Shown: positions 46,164 through 55,083 of the stretch, piece by piece
How positions within the stretch are numbered: position 1 is the first letter of the stretch
How the letters are laid out: each line of letters starts with the position of its first letter
Assembly (NCBI GenBank): GCA_030066985.1
Contig: JASJAN010000003.1
Location: 62,001 to 126,000 of the forward strand
Reading direction: 5' to 3'
Source of the DNA: Desulfobacterales bacterium
Lineage (GTDB): Bacteria; Desulfobacterota; Desulfobacteria; Desulfobacterales; JAHEIW01
DNA: 64,000 nucleotides
Made by a program: the position numbers and the translations under genes
Notes under the pieces: model-generated
What the model saw: the letters and a program-made list of their open reading frames with translations, nothing else
Told to the model about the DNA's origin: nothing
The model's database searches: none

Positions 46164-48284
46164 ATGACAATAAACGCCCTGTTGGCAAAAGCAAAAGACG
46201 GCTTTAGTACCCTGGATATTTCTCAAAATTATGTCGATGACGCCCTCAAATGGCTGGAGATGTGGTTAAGCGATGCAATGTTTGCCGATTATGTTTCCCA
46301 GATTCAATATTTAATCGATAACGAGCGCTGGAATTTTTTGCTGGATGCGTTTTACCAGATTATTCCTTTTGGCACCGGCGGTCGCCGGGGTCTGGTCGGC
46401 ATTGGTCCCAACCGCATCAATACCTGGACCATTCAAGCCTCCGCCCAGGGCCATTCGCAGTACCTGATTAACATGTACGGTGAAGACGCCAAACAACGAG
46501 GGGTTGTGCTGACTTATGATGTAAGAAAATACGTTCAAAAGGGCATCTACGATGATTCGGCCCCCAATCCCGTAATGGATTTGGATGGCCGTAAGCTGGC
46601 AATCGCTGCCGCCGAAGTATATACGGCTAACCAGATCAAGGTGTATATGTACGACGAGACGCGCAGCACGCCCCAGCTCTCATTTACCATTCGCCATCTG
46701 AATGCCATATCCGGTGATATGTTCAGTGCCAGCCATAATCTGCCCACCGACAACGGCAAAAAGGTCTATGATCAGTATGGCGGTCAGCTGATACCACCTG
46801 ATGATCAGAACCTGGTGGATGAAGTTACCGGCAATGTCAAAAAAATCAAAACCCTATCCTTTGAAGCTGCCAAAAACAAGGGGCTCATCGAAATCGTCGG
46901 AAAAGAAATTGATGAGGCCTATTACGCGGCCGTTCGCCCGGTATCGCTTTCCAGCGAACGCAACTTAAAAATCGTTTATTCCCCTTTGCACGGAACCGGT
47001 CTGACATCGGTTTATCCGGTCCTAAAAGAGCTGGATTTTGATGTCACCCTCGATCCGGCAACCTCACATTTAAGCGGTGCTTTTGAAAACGTCACCTTCA
47101 ACATACCCAATCCGGAAGTGGTTGAATCCTTTGACCACTCGCTGCCGTTTGCTCAAGAGGTGGATGCCGACATTTTGCTCAGCACCGATCCGGATGCGGA
47201 TCGCATCGGTGTAATGGTTAAACACAAAGGCGACTGGCGGTTTTTGAGCGGTAATGAAATCGGTATTATCCTCTCGCAATATGCCATCTCAAAATACAAA
47301 GCCCAGGGGCGCCTCAACCCGGAAAATGTTATCATCAAAACCGATGTGACCACATCGTTGATTCAAAAAATTGCCGCTGAAAACGGCATCCGCTGTATCG
47401 GTGATTTGCTGGTGGGGTTTAAATATATTGGCGACCTTATGAATAAAATTGAGGCCGATGATCAAATCGATCACTTCATAATGGGTACCGAAGAGAGCCA
47501 TGGTTATCTGATGGGCAATTATGCCCGGGACAAAGATGCCGCCTGCGCTGCGATTTGGCTGGGTGAACATGCCGCTGAGCTTAAAAAACAGGACAAAACG
47601 CTTTTGGATGATCTGGCGGATATCTATGCCCGTTACGGTTACTGCCACAATTACTTAACTGAAATCAGGCTGCTGGGTGCCAAGGGCATGGAGCAAATAT
47701 TGATGATCATGAGTCATTTGCGGGACACCCAGATTGATTCGATCGGTAATTTCAAAGTTGAAAATAAAATCGACCGCCGTGACGGTGAACCGCAGCCGCA
47801 TCTGTCGCGAACCGACACATCGGCCCGTAACATGCTGGTGTACCGACTGGCCAATACCCCGGACACCAACAGCCTGCGGGTGACGGTAAGACCCTCAGGT
47901 ACCGAGCCCAAAATAAAAATGTATTTTGAGGTATTTGGCAAACCGTTTCAACGGGCAGATATCGAATCTGAAAAGCAAAAAGTGATCAAGACCCGGGAGC
48001 GACTGGAAAAAAATTTTATGCAGTATTGCTACAAATTGCTGGATGTCGATTTTCCGGAGAGAGGCTTTTTGCTCTTCTGGCAACTGCCGCTTGATGCCAA
48101 ATTAAAGTATTTTGAGATCGAAGAGGAGATCATCGGTCTAAAGCGCCTTTCAGATGAAAACCAACGCCGAGAAGAATTGTTCAAATTATTAGAATTTTTA
48201 GGTGCCAATCCAATTCAAAAAATAGACAAAGCCTTCGAAGCGAAGTATCAGTCTGGAATTATGGAATATCTTAAGTTGTCTTAA
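46164..48284 (+). CDS. Phosphoglucomutase / phosphomannomutase-type phosphohexomutase
   Basis: A 706-residue enzyme of the alpha-D-phosphohexomutase superfamily. It has the phosphoserine Ser190 in FSASHNLPTDNGK, the metal loop TDPDADRIG, the sugar-binding GTEESHGY and the phosphate-binding RPSGTEPK. The domain order is normal. About 110 extra residues follow the last domain and form a charged helical tail (FPERGFLLFWQLPLDAKLKY onward) of unknown role. It should convert the glucose-1-phosphate released by the neighbouring phosphorylase to glucose-6-phosphate. The start follows AAGGAAG. Confidence 0.9.
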   Translation: MTINALLAKAKDGFSTLDISQNYVDDALKWLEMWLSDAMFADYVSQIQYLIDNERWNFLLDAFYQIIPFGTGGRRGLVGIGPNRINTWTIQASAQGHSQYLINMYGEDAKQRGVVLTYDVRKYVQKGIYDDSAPNPVMDLDGRKLAIAAAEVYTANQIKVYMYDETRSTPQLSFTIRHLNAISGDMFSASHNLPTDNGKKVYDQYGGQLIPPDDQNLVDEVTGNVKKIKTLSFEAAKNKGLIEIVGKEIDEAYYAAVRPVSLSSERNLKIVYSPLHGTGLTSVYPVLKELDFDVTLDPATSHLSGAFENVTFNIPNPEVVESFDHSLPFAQEVDADILLSTDPDADRIGVMVKHKGDWRFLSGNEIGIILSQYAISKYKAQGRLNPENVIIKTDVTTSLIQKIAAENGIRCIGDLLVGFKYIGDLMNKIEADDQIDHFIMGTEESHGYLMGNYARDKDAACAAIWLGEHAAELKKQDKTLLDDLADIYARYGYCHNYLTEIRLLGAKGMEQILMIMSHLRDTQIDSIGNFKVENKIDRRDGEPQPHLSRTDTSARNMLVYRLANTPDTNSLRVTVRPSGTEPKIKMYFEVFGKPFQRADIESEKQKVIKTRERLEKNFMQYCYKLLDVDFPERGFLLFWQLPLDAKLKYFEIEEEIIGLKRLSDENQRREELFKLLEFLGANPIQKIDKAFEAKYQSGIMEYLKLS

Positions 48285-48290
48285 ACCAAC

Positions 48291-48366
48291 TTTGATTTTG
48301 GAATTTGGATTTTAGATTTTGGATGGTAGGTCGCAAATCCAAAATCCGAAATCTAAAATCAAAAAT
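48291..48366. repeat. Inverted TTGGATT heptamer arrays
   Basis: Left arm units TTTGATT, TTGGAAT, TTGGATT, TTAGATT, TTGGATG (48291-48325). Right arm units AATCCAA, AATCCGA, AATCTAA, AATCAAA (48336-48363). The two arms are reverse complements with an 8-10 base loop. The element lies between phosphoglucomutase and pyk, and its end runs into the pyk leader. Confidence 0.8.
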
Positions 48367-48379
48367 ATGAGGAAACCAA

Positions 48380-49810
48380 ATGCCCTTCCCTGCTAACAAA
48401 ACCAAAATTGTTTGTACTATCGGACCCGCTTCGGATTCCCCGGAGATTTTGGAGAGAATGATTCGCGCCGGCATGAATATCGCGCGGCTTAACTTTTCCC
48501 ACGGCGATTTTGAAAGCCACGCGGAAACCATTCAAAAAATTCGGGCCGCGGCCAAAGCTGCTGAAAAACAGGTGGCCATCATGGCCGATTTGCCCGGCCC
48601 CAAAATGCGTATCGGAGAACTTGAAGAGGAGCCGATTGAATTGGCACCCGATGATCTTTTTACACTGACAACCGAAGACATCATCGGCAACCAGAACCGT
48701 GTGTCTGTTAGCTTTTCACGACTGCACGAGGCGGTCAAAACCGGAGACAATTTGTTTTTAAACGATGGTTTGATCGAGATAGCGGTTATGAATGTAGCGG
48801 GCAAAGAGGTCGAATGTAAAGTTCTTGTCGGTGGTGAGCTCAGGTCCCGTAAAGGGCTTAATTTACCCGACATCGATCTGGGCATCAGCGCCTTTACGGA
48901 ACGTGATCATGAATGTTTAAAATTTGCCATGGAAAATGGTGTCGATGCCGTTAGCCAGTCTTTTGTGGAAACGGGCCAGGACATCCACGCGGTTCGCCAG
49001 GCCGCCACAGACCTCGGCCATGATCCGTTTATTATCGCCAAACTCGAGCGCATTAGCGCACGAGATCACCTCGATGATATTCTGGAAGCATCCGACGGCG
49101 TTATGATTGCCCGGGGAGACCTGGGTGTTGAAATCCCTATCGAAAGAATCGCCGTGGCCCAGAAGATGATCATGCAAAAAGCCAATCTGACCGGTAAACC
49201 CGTTATTACCGCCACCCAGATGCTGGAGTCAATGACCCATAGCCGCCGCCCTACAAGGGCCGAAGCCACCGATGTGGCCAATGCCATCCTGGACGGCACC
49301 GACTGTGTCATGTTGTCCGGCGAATCGGCCATGGGCGAATATCCAGTGGATGCAACGGCTATGCTGGCCAAGATTGCTGCAGCCACTGAGCCGCATCGCG
49401 CCTTTAACCCCATCGAAGGGCAGCTGCGATCGCGCCGTCAAGACGATAACATCCGCAAAGAGGATTTGATCGCCTTAAGTGTTGATACCGCTCTGAAACG
49501 GATCACACCACCGACGGTCCTCGTACCCACCCGCAGCGGCGCGACGGCCAGAAGGATTACGCGCTTTAGACTACCGGTCTGGATTACAGCCATTAGCCGC
49601 CTAAGAAAAACCTGTCAGAACCTGCTGTTTTCATATGGCGTTCAGCCGGTTTGTGAAGCCGAACACCCGGATGATTGGAAGCAATGGGCCCGCAACTACC
49701 TGAGCCTGGTAGGAGAAAGTGGTAACTTAATTGTTATGACCGAAGGTCCTTCTGAAAAACATCCCTACCGGAACAACCGTATGGAAATATTGGATCTGAG
49801 CGATTCATAA
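48380..49810 (+). CDS. pyk: Pyruvate kinase
   Basis: A 476-residue enzyme forming ATP and pyruvate from phosphoenolpyruvate. It has TKIVCTIGPASDSPE, ARLNFSHGDFESH, the active-site lysine region IIAKLERISARD, VMIARGDLGVEIPIE, and the signature ITATQMLESMTHSRRPTRAE. The start follows GAGGAAACC. It ends the plus-strand run of the cluster. pgl is encoded convergently 77 bases away. Confidence 0.95.
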   Translation: MPFPANKTKIVCTIGPASDSPEILERMIRAGMNIARLNFSHGDFESHAETIQKIRAAAKAAEKQVAIMADLPGPKMRIGELEEEPIELAPDDLFTLTTEDIIGNQNRVSVSFSRLHEAVKTGDNLFLNDGLIEIAVMNVAGKEVECKVLVGGELRSRKGLNLPDIDLGISAFTERDHECLKFAMENGVDAVSQSFVETGQDIHAVRQAATDLGHDPFIIAKLERISARDHLDDILEASDGVMIARGDLGVEIPIERIAVAQKMIMQKANLTGKPVITATQMLESMTHSRRPTRAEATDVANAILDGTDCVMLSGESAMGEYPVDATAMLAKIAAATEPHRAFNPIEGQLRSRRQDDNIRKEDLIALSVDTALKRITPPTVLVPTRSGATARRITRFRLPVWITAISRLRKTCQNLLFSYGVQPVCEAEHPDDWKQWARNYLSLVGESGNLIVMTEGPSEKHPYRNNRMEILDLSDS

Positions 49811-49887
49811 AACCCGCGTCTTGGGCCATCGCTGACTATTTTTTCTTGAATTGCCGAATGGTATGCAATTTTGGAAAATTTTATTTT

Positions 49888-50655
49888 TTAGGCATCTGAC
49901 TTCAGTCGACTGGCGGCTCGTTGATCCAGCAACCAGGTCAATACGCCATTCTTGGGCTGTAGGTATTGCACGGGAAATCGAATCGTATCAGAATCGTCCG
50001 CCAGCACCGCTTTGAGCGTCTCTGCTTTCTGGTCACCACTGACCAGCAGCAGAATCAGATCTGCGTTGTTAATGACCGGTAAGGTTAATGTGATGCGGAA
50101 AGAATTGAATTTTTCTACCCAATTGGCCATTACCAGACGATTTTGTTCACCAAGGGCTGGAGATCCGGGAAAGAGTGAGGCGGTGTGGCCATCCGATCCC
50201 ATCCCCAGCAGCACACAATTAAAGCGCGGCGGCTCGCTGCCGGCGATACCAAAGAACCGCCGCATGTCGCGAGCATATTCTTGAGCTGCTTTATCGGCAT
50301 CGGGGTTCTCAGCACGGATGCGGTGAATGTTGGCCGGCGGAATGGGCACCTTTGACAGCAGGGCTTCATAGGCCATACGGTAGTTGCTGTCCGGATGGTC
50401 AGCTGGCACATGGCGCTCATCACCCCAGAAAAAATGGATCTGCTGCCAGGGAACTTGTTTGCGCAGCCCGGGATCATTGGCCATTAGGGCGTATAGCTTG
50501 CGCGGTGTGGAGCCGCCCGACAAGGCGATGCTAAATACATCTTTTGTCTGCAATTGTTTCGCTATGTGCTCGATGAGTGTTTTAGCTGCTGCTCTGCTCA
50601 TGGCTTCGGCATCGTCAGCAATTTGAACTTTCCGATTTTTTGAGATCGTAACCAT
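49888..50655 (-). CDS. pgl: 6-phosphogluconolactonase
   Basis: A 255-residue enzyme hydrolysing 6-phosphogluconolactone. It has FSIALSGGSTPRKLYALM, the FFWGDERHVPADHPDSNYRM block, and GMGSDGHTASLFPGSP. The frame extends 65 codons upstream, but those would add a hydrophobic sequence foreign to the family, so ATG 50655 is used. No clear Shine-Dalgarno precedes it. It is transcribed divergently from pgi. No glucose-6-phosphate dehydrogenase gene is in the window, so its substrate source is elsewhere or absent. Confidence 0.9.
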   Translation of the reverse strand: MVTISKNRKVQIADDAEAMSRAAAKTLIEHIAKQLQTKDVFSIALSGGSTPRKLYALMANDPGLRKQVPWQQIHFFWGDERHVPADHPDSNYRMAYEALLSKVPIPPANIHRIRAENPDADKAAQEYARDMRRFFGIAGSEPPRFNCVLLGMGSDGHTASLFPGSPALGEQNRLVMANWVEKFNSFRITLTLPVINNADLILLLVSGDQKAETLKAVLADDSDTIRFPVQYLQPKNGVLTWLLDQRAASRLKSDA

Positions 50656-50759
50656 AGTTAGAACATCATGAGCAATATGATTAATGTGGTTAAATTCACA
50701 TTGAGACATAATGGTAAGAACGAAATGGCCCGTTCGCAATTTTAAGAAACTAAAACAAC

Positions 50760-50790
50760 TTGTTAAAACAAAAAGTAGTATTATTATATA
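50760..50790 (+). promoter_or_regulatory. Possible sigma-70-type promoter of pgi
   Basis: TTGTTA (50760-50765) is followed after 18-19 bases by the AT-rich TTATATA (50784-50790), about 30 bases before pgi's AGGGG ribosome site. The spacing is at the upper limit. Placement between divergent pgl and pgi supports a promoter here. Confidence 0.35.
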
Positions 50791-50818
50791 TAAATTGTTT
50801 TTTCCAGGGGATGTCAAC

Positions 50819-52474
50819 ATGCTTGCCAAAAAGAATCCGACAACAACCAAGAGCTGGCAAAACCTAAGCCGCCACTACGAAACAGTCAAAGACCTTCACA
50901 TGCGTGATCTCTTTGCCGATGATCCTCGTCGGTTTGATAAATTTTCCATCCGCTTTAACGATATCCTTGTCGATTACTCCAAAAACAGGATCACACAAGA
51001 AACGATCAAAAATTTCATAGCCCTGGCTGAAGAATGTGACCTTAAAAAGGCTATCGATAACATGTTTACCGGAGAAAAAATTAATGAAACTGAGAATCGG
51101 GCTGTGCTGCACACGGCCTTGCGCAATAGGGACGACACGCCGATTAAAGTTGACGGCCAGGATGTGATGCCGCAGGTCAATGCGGTGCTGCTGCAGATCG
51201 AAAACTTTTCCACCCGCGTCATCTCGGGCGATTGGCAGGGGTATACCGGCAAAAAAATAACCGATATCGTTAACATCGGTATTGGCGGCTCTGACCTGGG
51301 ACCGCTGATGGTCACAGAGGCCTTGCGGCCGTATGCGCAAAAAGACCTGCGGGTTCATTTTGTTTCCAACGTCGACGGCACACACATCACCGAGACCCTC
51401 AAGAGCTTGAACCCGCAAACCACCCTTTTTATGATTGCCTCCAAAACCTTTACCACCCAAGAGACCATGACCAACGCGTTTTCCGCGCGGAGCTGGTTTT
51501 TAGAAGTCGCCCAGGATCTGCAGCATGTCGCCCGTCATTTTGTGGCCATTTCAACCAACAGCGCTGCGGTAGAAAAATTCGGCATTGATCAGGATAACAT
51601 GTTTGTTTTCTGGGACTGGGTGGGCGGACGCTATTCGCTGTGGTCGGCCATCGGCTTATCGATCGCCTGTTATATCGGATACGACAACTTCACGGCTCTT
51701 TTACAGGGCGCTTATGATATGGATCAGCATTTTAAATCAGCGCCTTATGATCAAAACATCCCGGTGATTCTGGCTTTAATCGGCATCTGGTATAATAATT
51801 TTTTCGGGGCCCAGACCGAAGCCATTTTGCCCTATGACCAATACCTGCACCGATTCCCGGCTTATTTCCAGCAGGGCAATATGGAAAGCAACGGCAAATC
51901 AACCGATCGCGCGGGACAAAAAGTGGATTACCAGACCGGACCGATCATCTGGGGTGAGCCGGGGACCAATGGTCAACACGCTTTTTACCAGTTAATTCAT
52001 CAGGGCACCAAAATGATCCCCGCCGATTTTCTGGCCCCGGCCATTAGCCACAATCCCATGGGGGACCACCATCAAATTTTACTATCGAATTTCTTCGCCC
52101 AGACCGAAGCCCTTTTGAATGGCAAAACCCGGGAAAAAGTGATCGCAGAGTTGAAAGCAGAGGGGAAAACCGATAAAGAAATCAACAAACTTTTACCCCA
52201 CAAGATATTTGAAGGCAATCGACCTTCCAACTCCATTTTGATCAGAAAACTGACCCCAGGTGTGCTGGGAAGTTTAATTGCGATGTATGAGCATAAAATC
52301 TTTGTCCAGGGGGTGATCTGGAATATTTTCAGCTTTGATCAATGGGGGGTCGAGCTCGGCAAGCAGCTGGCACAAAAAATATTGCCCGAGCTGGCAGATG
52401 TTAAACCGGTGGACACCCATGACAGTTCAACCAACGGGTTGATCAACGCGTACAAGCAAATGATTCAAAAATAA
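50819..52474 (+). CDS. pgi: Glucose-6-phosphate isomerase
   Basis: A 551-residue enzyme interconverting glucose-6- and fructose-6-phosphate. It has [28 protein letters not shown], the signature blocks [20 protein letters not shown] and [19 protein letters not shown], and the C-terminal helix with [14 protein letters not shown] 50819 follows AGGGGAT. The frame is open 36 codons further up through the promoter region. With pgl, fba, gap, pgk, gpmI and pyk it completes most of the hexose-to-pyruvate path. No phosphofructokinase, triosephosphate isomerase or enolase gene is seen here. Confidence 0.96.
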   Translation: MLAKKNPTTTKSWQNLSRHYETVKDLHMRDLFADDPRRFDKFSIRFNDILVDYSKNRITQETIKNFIALAEECDLKKAIDNMFTGEKINETENRAVLHTALRNRDDTPIKVDGQDVMPQVNAVLLQIENFSTRVISGDWQGYTGKKITDIVNIGIGGSDLGPLMVTEALRPYAQKDLRVHFVSNVDGTHITETLKSLNPQTTLFMIASKTFTTQETMTNAFSARSWFLEVAQDLQHVARHFVAISTNSAAVEKFGIDQDNMFVFWDWVGGRYSLWSAIGLSIACYIGYDNFTALLQGAYDMDQHFKSAPYDQNIPVILALIGIWYNNFFGAQTEAILPYDQYLHRFPAYFQQGNMESNGKSTDRAGQKVDYQTGPIIWGEPGTNGQHAFYQLIHQGTKMIPADFLAPAISHNPMGDHHQILLSNFFAQTEALLNGKTREKVIAELKAEGKTDKEINKLLPHKIFEGNRPSNSILIRKLTPGVLGSLIAMYEHKIFVQGVIWNIFSFDQWGVELGKQLAQKILPELADVKPVDTHDSSTNGLINAYKQMIQK

Positions 52475-52509
52475 ACCATCTAACTTAAAAAATGAAAAGG
52501 AGGACTAAA

Positions 52510-53334
52510 ATGATGATGAAAAAATGGATAATTGTGCTGGCATCATTGGCACTGTTGATTGGCTGTGCTCAGACCAATGGCAACAAGGCTAATGCCTCGG
52601 CAACACCGGTCATCGACCGTGTCCAGAAAAGCGGCACACTAACGGTGGGAATGACCGGTAATATGCCGCCTTTGAACATGACCTCTAAAGAAGGCGAGCT
52701 GATGGGCTATGAAGTCGATCTGGCGCGGGCCATGGCCAAGGCTATGGGGGTCAAAGCCGAACTAAAGACGATGCCCTTTGCCGAACTGCTGCCAGCCTTA
52801 GAGGCGGGTAAAATCGATATGATTATATCCAACATGACGATTACACCCGGGCGTAACCTCAAGGTGGCGTTTGTGGGGCCGTACTTTGTCTCCGGTAAAG
52901 CATTTATGACCAAAGTCAAGACCATCGCACTGGCCGATGAGGCTGACGATATTGACGCCAAAAACACCAAACTGGTCGCTTTGGAAGGCTCCACCAGCCA
53001 GGCCTTTGTCGAAACCGCCCTGCCGGAAGCCCAATTGTTTAAGGCCAAAGATTATGACGAGGCCGTCAAAATGGTGCTCGACGATAAAGTCCATGCCATG
53101 GTGGCGGATTATCCGATTGCGGTGGTGTCAGTATTCCGCTATCCGGGTGAGGGATTATTGTCGGTTGTGACCACTTTGACCTATGAACCGATCGGAATCG
53201 CAGTGCCGGCCGGTGACCCTCTGCTGGTCAACTGGGTTGAAAACTATCTGGATATTGCCGACAGCACCGGTCTGCTGGATGAGTTGAAAAGGAGATGGTT
53301 ACTCAATGCCGACTGGCTGAATCGGCTGCCATAA
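52510..53334 (+). CDS. Family 3 solute-binding lipoprotein (amino-acid-type)
   Basis: A 274-residue periplasmic binding protein with lipobox LLIGCAQ (Cys about residue 19). SBP_bac_3 family marks are SGTLTVGMTGNMPPLNM, GYEVDLARAMAKAMGV and GKIDMIISNMTITPGR. It would bind a small polar ligand such as an amino acid. No permease or ATPase gene is adjacent, so it is an orphan that may serve a distant transporter or a sensor. The start is set by AAAGGAGG six bases before ATG 52510. Two inverted repeats follow, the second a clear terminator. Confidence 0.85.
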   Translation: MMMKKWIIVLASLALLIGCAQTNGNKANASATPVIDRVQKSGTLTVGMTGNMPPLNMTSKEGELMGYEVDLARAMAKAMGVKAELKTMPFAELLPALEAGKIDMIISNMTITPGRNLKVAFVGPYFVSGKAFMTKVKTIALADEADDIDAKNTKLVALEGSTSQAFVETALPEAQLFKAKDYDEAVKMVLDDKVHAMVADYPIAVVSVFRYPGEGLLSVVTTLTYEPIGIAVPAGDPLLVNWVENYLDIADSTGLLDELKRRWLLNADWLNRLP

Positions 53335-53359
53335 TGCTGCATTTTGTAAAATGCAGCAT
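53334..53359. repeat. Perfect 12-bp inverted repeat with 2-base loop
   Basis: ATGCTGCATTTT and AAAATGCAGCAT are separated by GT, and the element overlaps the stop codon of the binding-protein gene by one base. It is a near-perfect palindrome. It could stabilise the 3' end of the mRNA or bind a dimeric protein. Confidence 0.7.
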
Positions 53360-53397
53360 GTATAAAGGTTAATTGTTATTCGTTATTGGTAAATAAT

Positions 53398-53449
53398 AAA
53401 ACGGGATGATCTGCCCGGTCTGCATTCGGGCAACATCATCCCGTTTTTT
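53398..53449. terminator. Rho-independent terminator, bidirectional
   Basis: An A-run plus ACGGGATGAT pairs with ATCATCCCGTTTTTT, with an inner TGCCCG/CGGGCA hairpin. It lies between the convergent binding-protein gene and MORN gene and has T-runs in both directions. Confidence 0.88.
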
Positions 53450-53463
53450 CTTACGATTAACTC

Positions 53464-53512
53464 GCTACGCCTTACACGAAACGGTTAACCCGCAACCTGA
53501 AACGCGAAACCT
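53464..53512. repeat. Heptamer run (GNAACNC type)
   Basis: Seven consecutive 7-base units (GCTACGC, CTTACAC, GAAACGG, TTAACCC, GCAACCT, GAAACGC, GAAACCT) follow the terminator, complementary in type to the GNTACGN run at 21531. No coding frame uses them. Confidence 0.65.
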
Positions 53513-53532
53513 TTGAACGCTGAGCCCTGGAC

Positions 53533-54117
53533 CTATCGATTTCCCACAAATTCACCGTATTTGAACTCACCGCTGACGGTTTTGCCATCCGGATAGGTAA
53601 GTGTCCCTTGGCCGGACCACTCACCATTTTTGAATTCTCCGCTGTATTTTCGCCCGTCCGGATAGGTCATGGTCCCCTGCCCGGTGCGTTCGCCAAATTG
53701 AAAGTCGCCTTCATACTTGCGGCCATCCGGATACCAGAGGGTGCCTTTCCCATGGCGCTGGTCGCTTTTAAATTCACCGACATAGTGACGGCCGTCCGGA
53801 AAGGTCAATTCACCCCGACCGTTTCGTTCGCGATACTTCCATTGGCCGTCATAACGGGTTCCATCCGGCTTGGTGTAGATACCTTCTACAATCTCATTTT
53901 CCTGCCAGGTGCCTTCAAGTTTGCGGCCACCGGGTAGAATGAAAACACCCTTACCATGACGCATGCCGTCCTTAAAGTGACCAATAAACTTTTGACCGGT
54001 GCTGGTCAGCAGGGTTCCCTGACCGTTAACGCAATCGCCTTCGATGCACTCATCGGCCAGAACACTAGACGCACCAAACAAACTGACAACCAGGAACATA
54101 ATCACATACGCTTTCAT
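53533..54117 (-). CDS. Exported MORN-repeat protein
   Basis: A 194-residue protein with a signal peptide (MKAYVIMFLVVSLFGASSVL, cleavage near LADE) followed by about seven MORN repeats of 23 residues with the pattern YPDGRKYEGDF...G-GT. MORN repeats build extended beta-meander surfaces that bind lipids or proteins. Here the export signal puts it in the periplasm or at the outer membrane. Two Cys near the start (ECIEGDC) may form a disulfide. ATG 54117 has AAGGA nine bases upstream. The K+ channel gene lies 74 bases upstream on the same strand. Confidence 0.85.
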   Translation of the reverse strand: MKAYVIMFLVVSLFGASSVLADECIEGDCVNGQGTLLTSTGQKFIGHFKDGMRHGKGVFILPGGRKLEGTWQENEIVEGIYTKPDGTRYDGQWKYRERNGRGELTFPDGRHYVGEFKSDQRHGKGTLWYPDGRKYEGDFQFGERTGQGTMTYPDGRKYSGEFKNGEWSGQGTLTYPDGKTVSGEFKYGEFVGNR

Positions 54118-54191
54118 TTCAAGCATTCCTTTTAGGCAAATAAAATATTTAAACTTGGGCAGATGATTATGCTATGCTGCAGGATCCAGCC

Positions 54192-54884
54192 TTATTTTGT
54201 TTGTTTTGACACATGCAGACCCACCAGCCAGGCCACCATCAACACCAGATAGATTTGACCGATCAGCGCCTCCACCGTGGCCAGTCCGGCAGCCCGATCC
54301 GTCAAGGGTGTCATATCACCATAGCCCAGGGTGGTGATAGTCACAAGGCTGAAATATAAGAAAAGGATCCGGTCGTTTTGGATCTGGCCTCCCGGCATTT
54401 CAAAAGAACCGGGCGCAAAGGTTTCAAGCAACTGATATATATTGGCCCACAACATGGCCATCAGCAAATAGACGACCACAGAAGCATAAATGACTTCCTG
54501 GGTGACTTCTTTTTGTTTAAGTATAAAGTTGACGATATGGAAAATGGCAAATCCTAAAAATAAGATGCCACATATCTGAGAAACAATTAACGGCCTAGCA
54601 GTGCTTGTAAAATAATCGGCCCACATGTCCACAAACATCGGAAAGATCAAAAAAAGCGCCAAGAGCAAATTATATTTTTTATCACTGATGGCATACATGG
54701 CGGCCACGAAGATGCCGGATACGATAAGATCGACAACAAAACGAAAACCACTGTAGTCCCCGATAAAAGGCACGCCCACCAGCATTGCGAAAATCATTAC
54801 CAGAAGTAAAAAGAAGCGCCTTTTAAAAATGAATGTTCCAAAATTGGCGGTTTTTTTTTCGACCATGTTGGTGGCTTTATTCAT
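54192..54884 (-). CDS. Ion-channel (two-pore-helix type) potassium channel protein
   Basis: A 230-residue inner-membrane protein with about six hydrophobic segments. The selectivity filter TITTLGYGDMTPL sits before the final helix, as in K+ channels. The upstream segments lack a regular Arg/Lys voltage-sensor series, so gating is unclear. It passes K+ across the inner membrane. No RCK domain follows. It may share a transcript with the MORN protein. The start has no strong ribosome site. Confidence 0.85.
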   Translation of the reverse strand: MNKATNMVEKKTANFGTFIFKRRFFLLLVMIFAMLVGVPFIGDYSGFRFVVDLIVSGIFVAAMYAISDKKYNLLLALFLIFPMFVDMWADYFTSTARPLIVSQICGILFLGFAIFHIVNFILKQKEVTQEVIYASVVVYLLMAMLWANIYQLLETFAPGSFEMPGGQIQNDRILFLYFSLVTITTLGYGDMTPLTDRAAGLATVEALIGQIYLVLMVAWLVGLHVSKQTK

Positions 54885-55083
54885 TTCAGTGAACGTGAAA
54901 ATGGTGGCAATTTGCCTGGTTTCTAAACCTGATAATCTTGAAAATATGCCACCAAGGCCCTAAGACACAAAGCAAAACTTTTGTTCAAGTTTATCTTGCT
55001 GATTGGTGTCTAGATAACGAACCATACCGCTTGTCAACTTAATGGCTTTCAGAGAAGATCATATTCATTTTGCAAACCGCAAG

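Noticed and set aside
50656-50850. An extended 6-phosphogluconolactonase start with a hydrophobic N-terminus
   Set aside because: The extra 65 residues do not belong to the family and overlap the pgi promoter region. The internal ATG 50655 gives a normal length.
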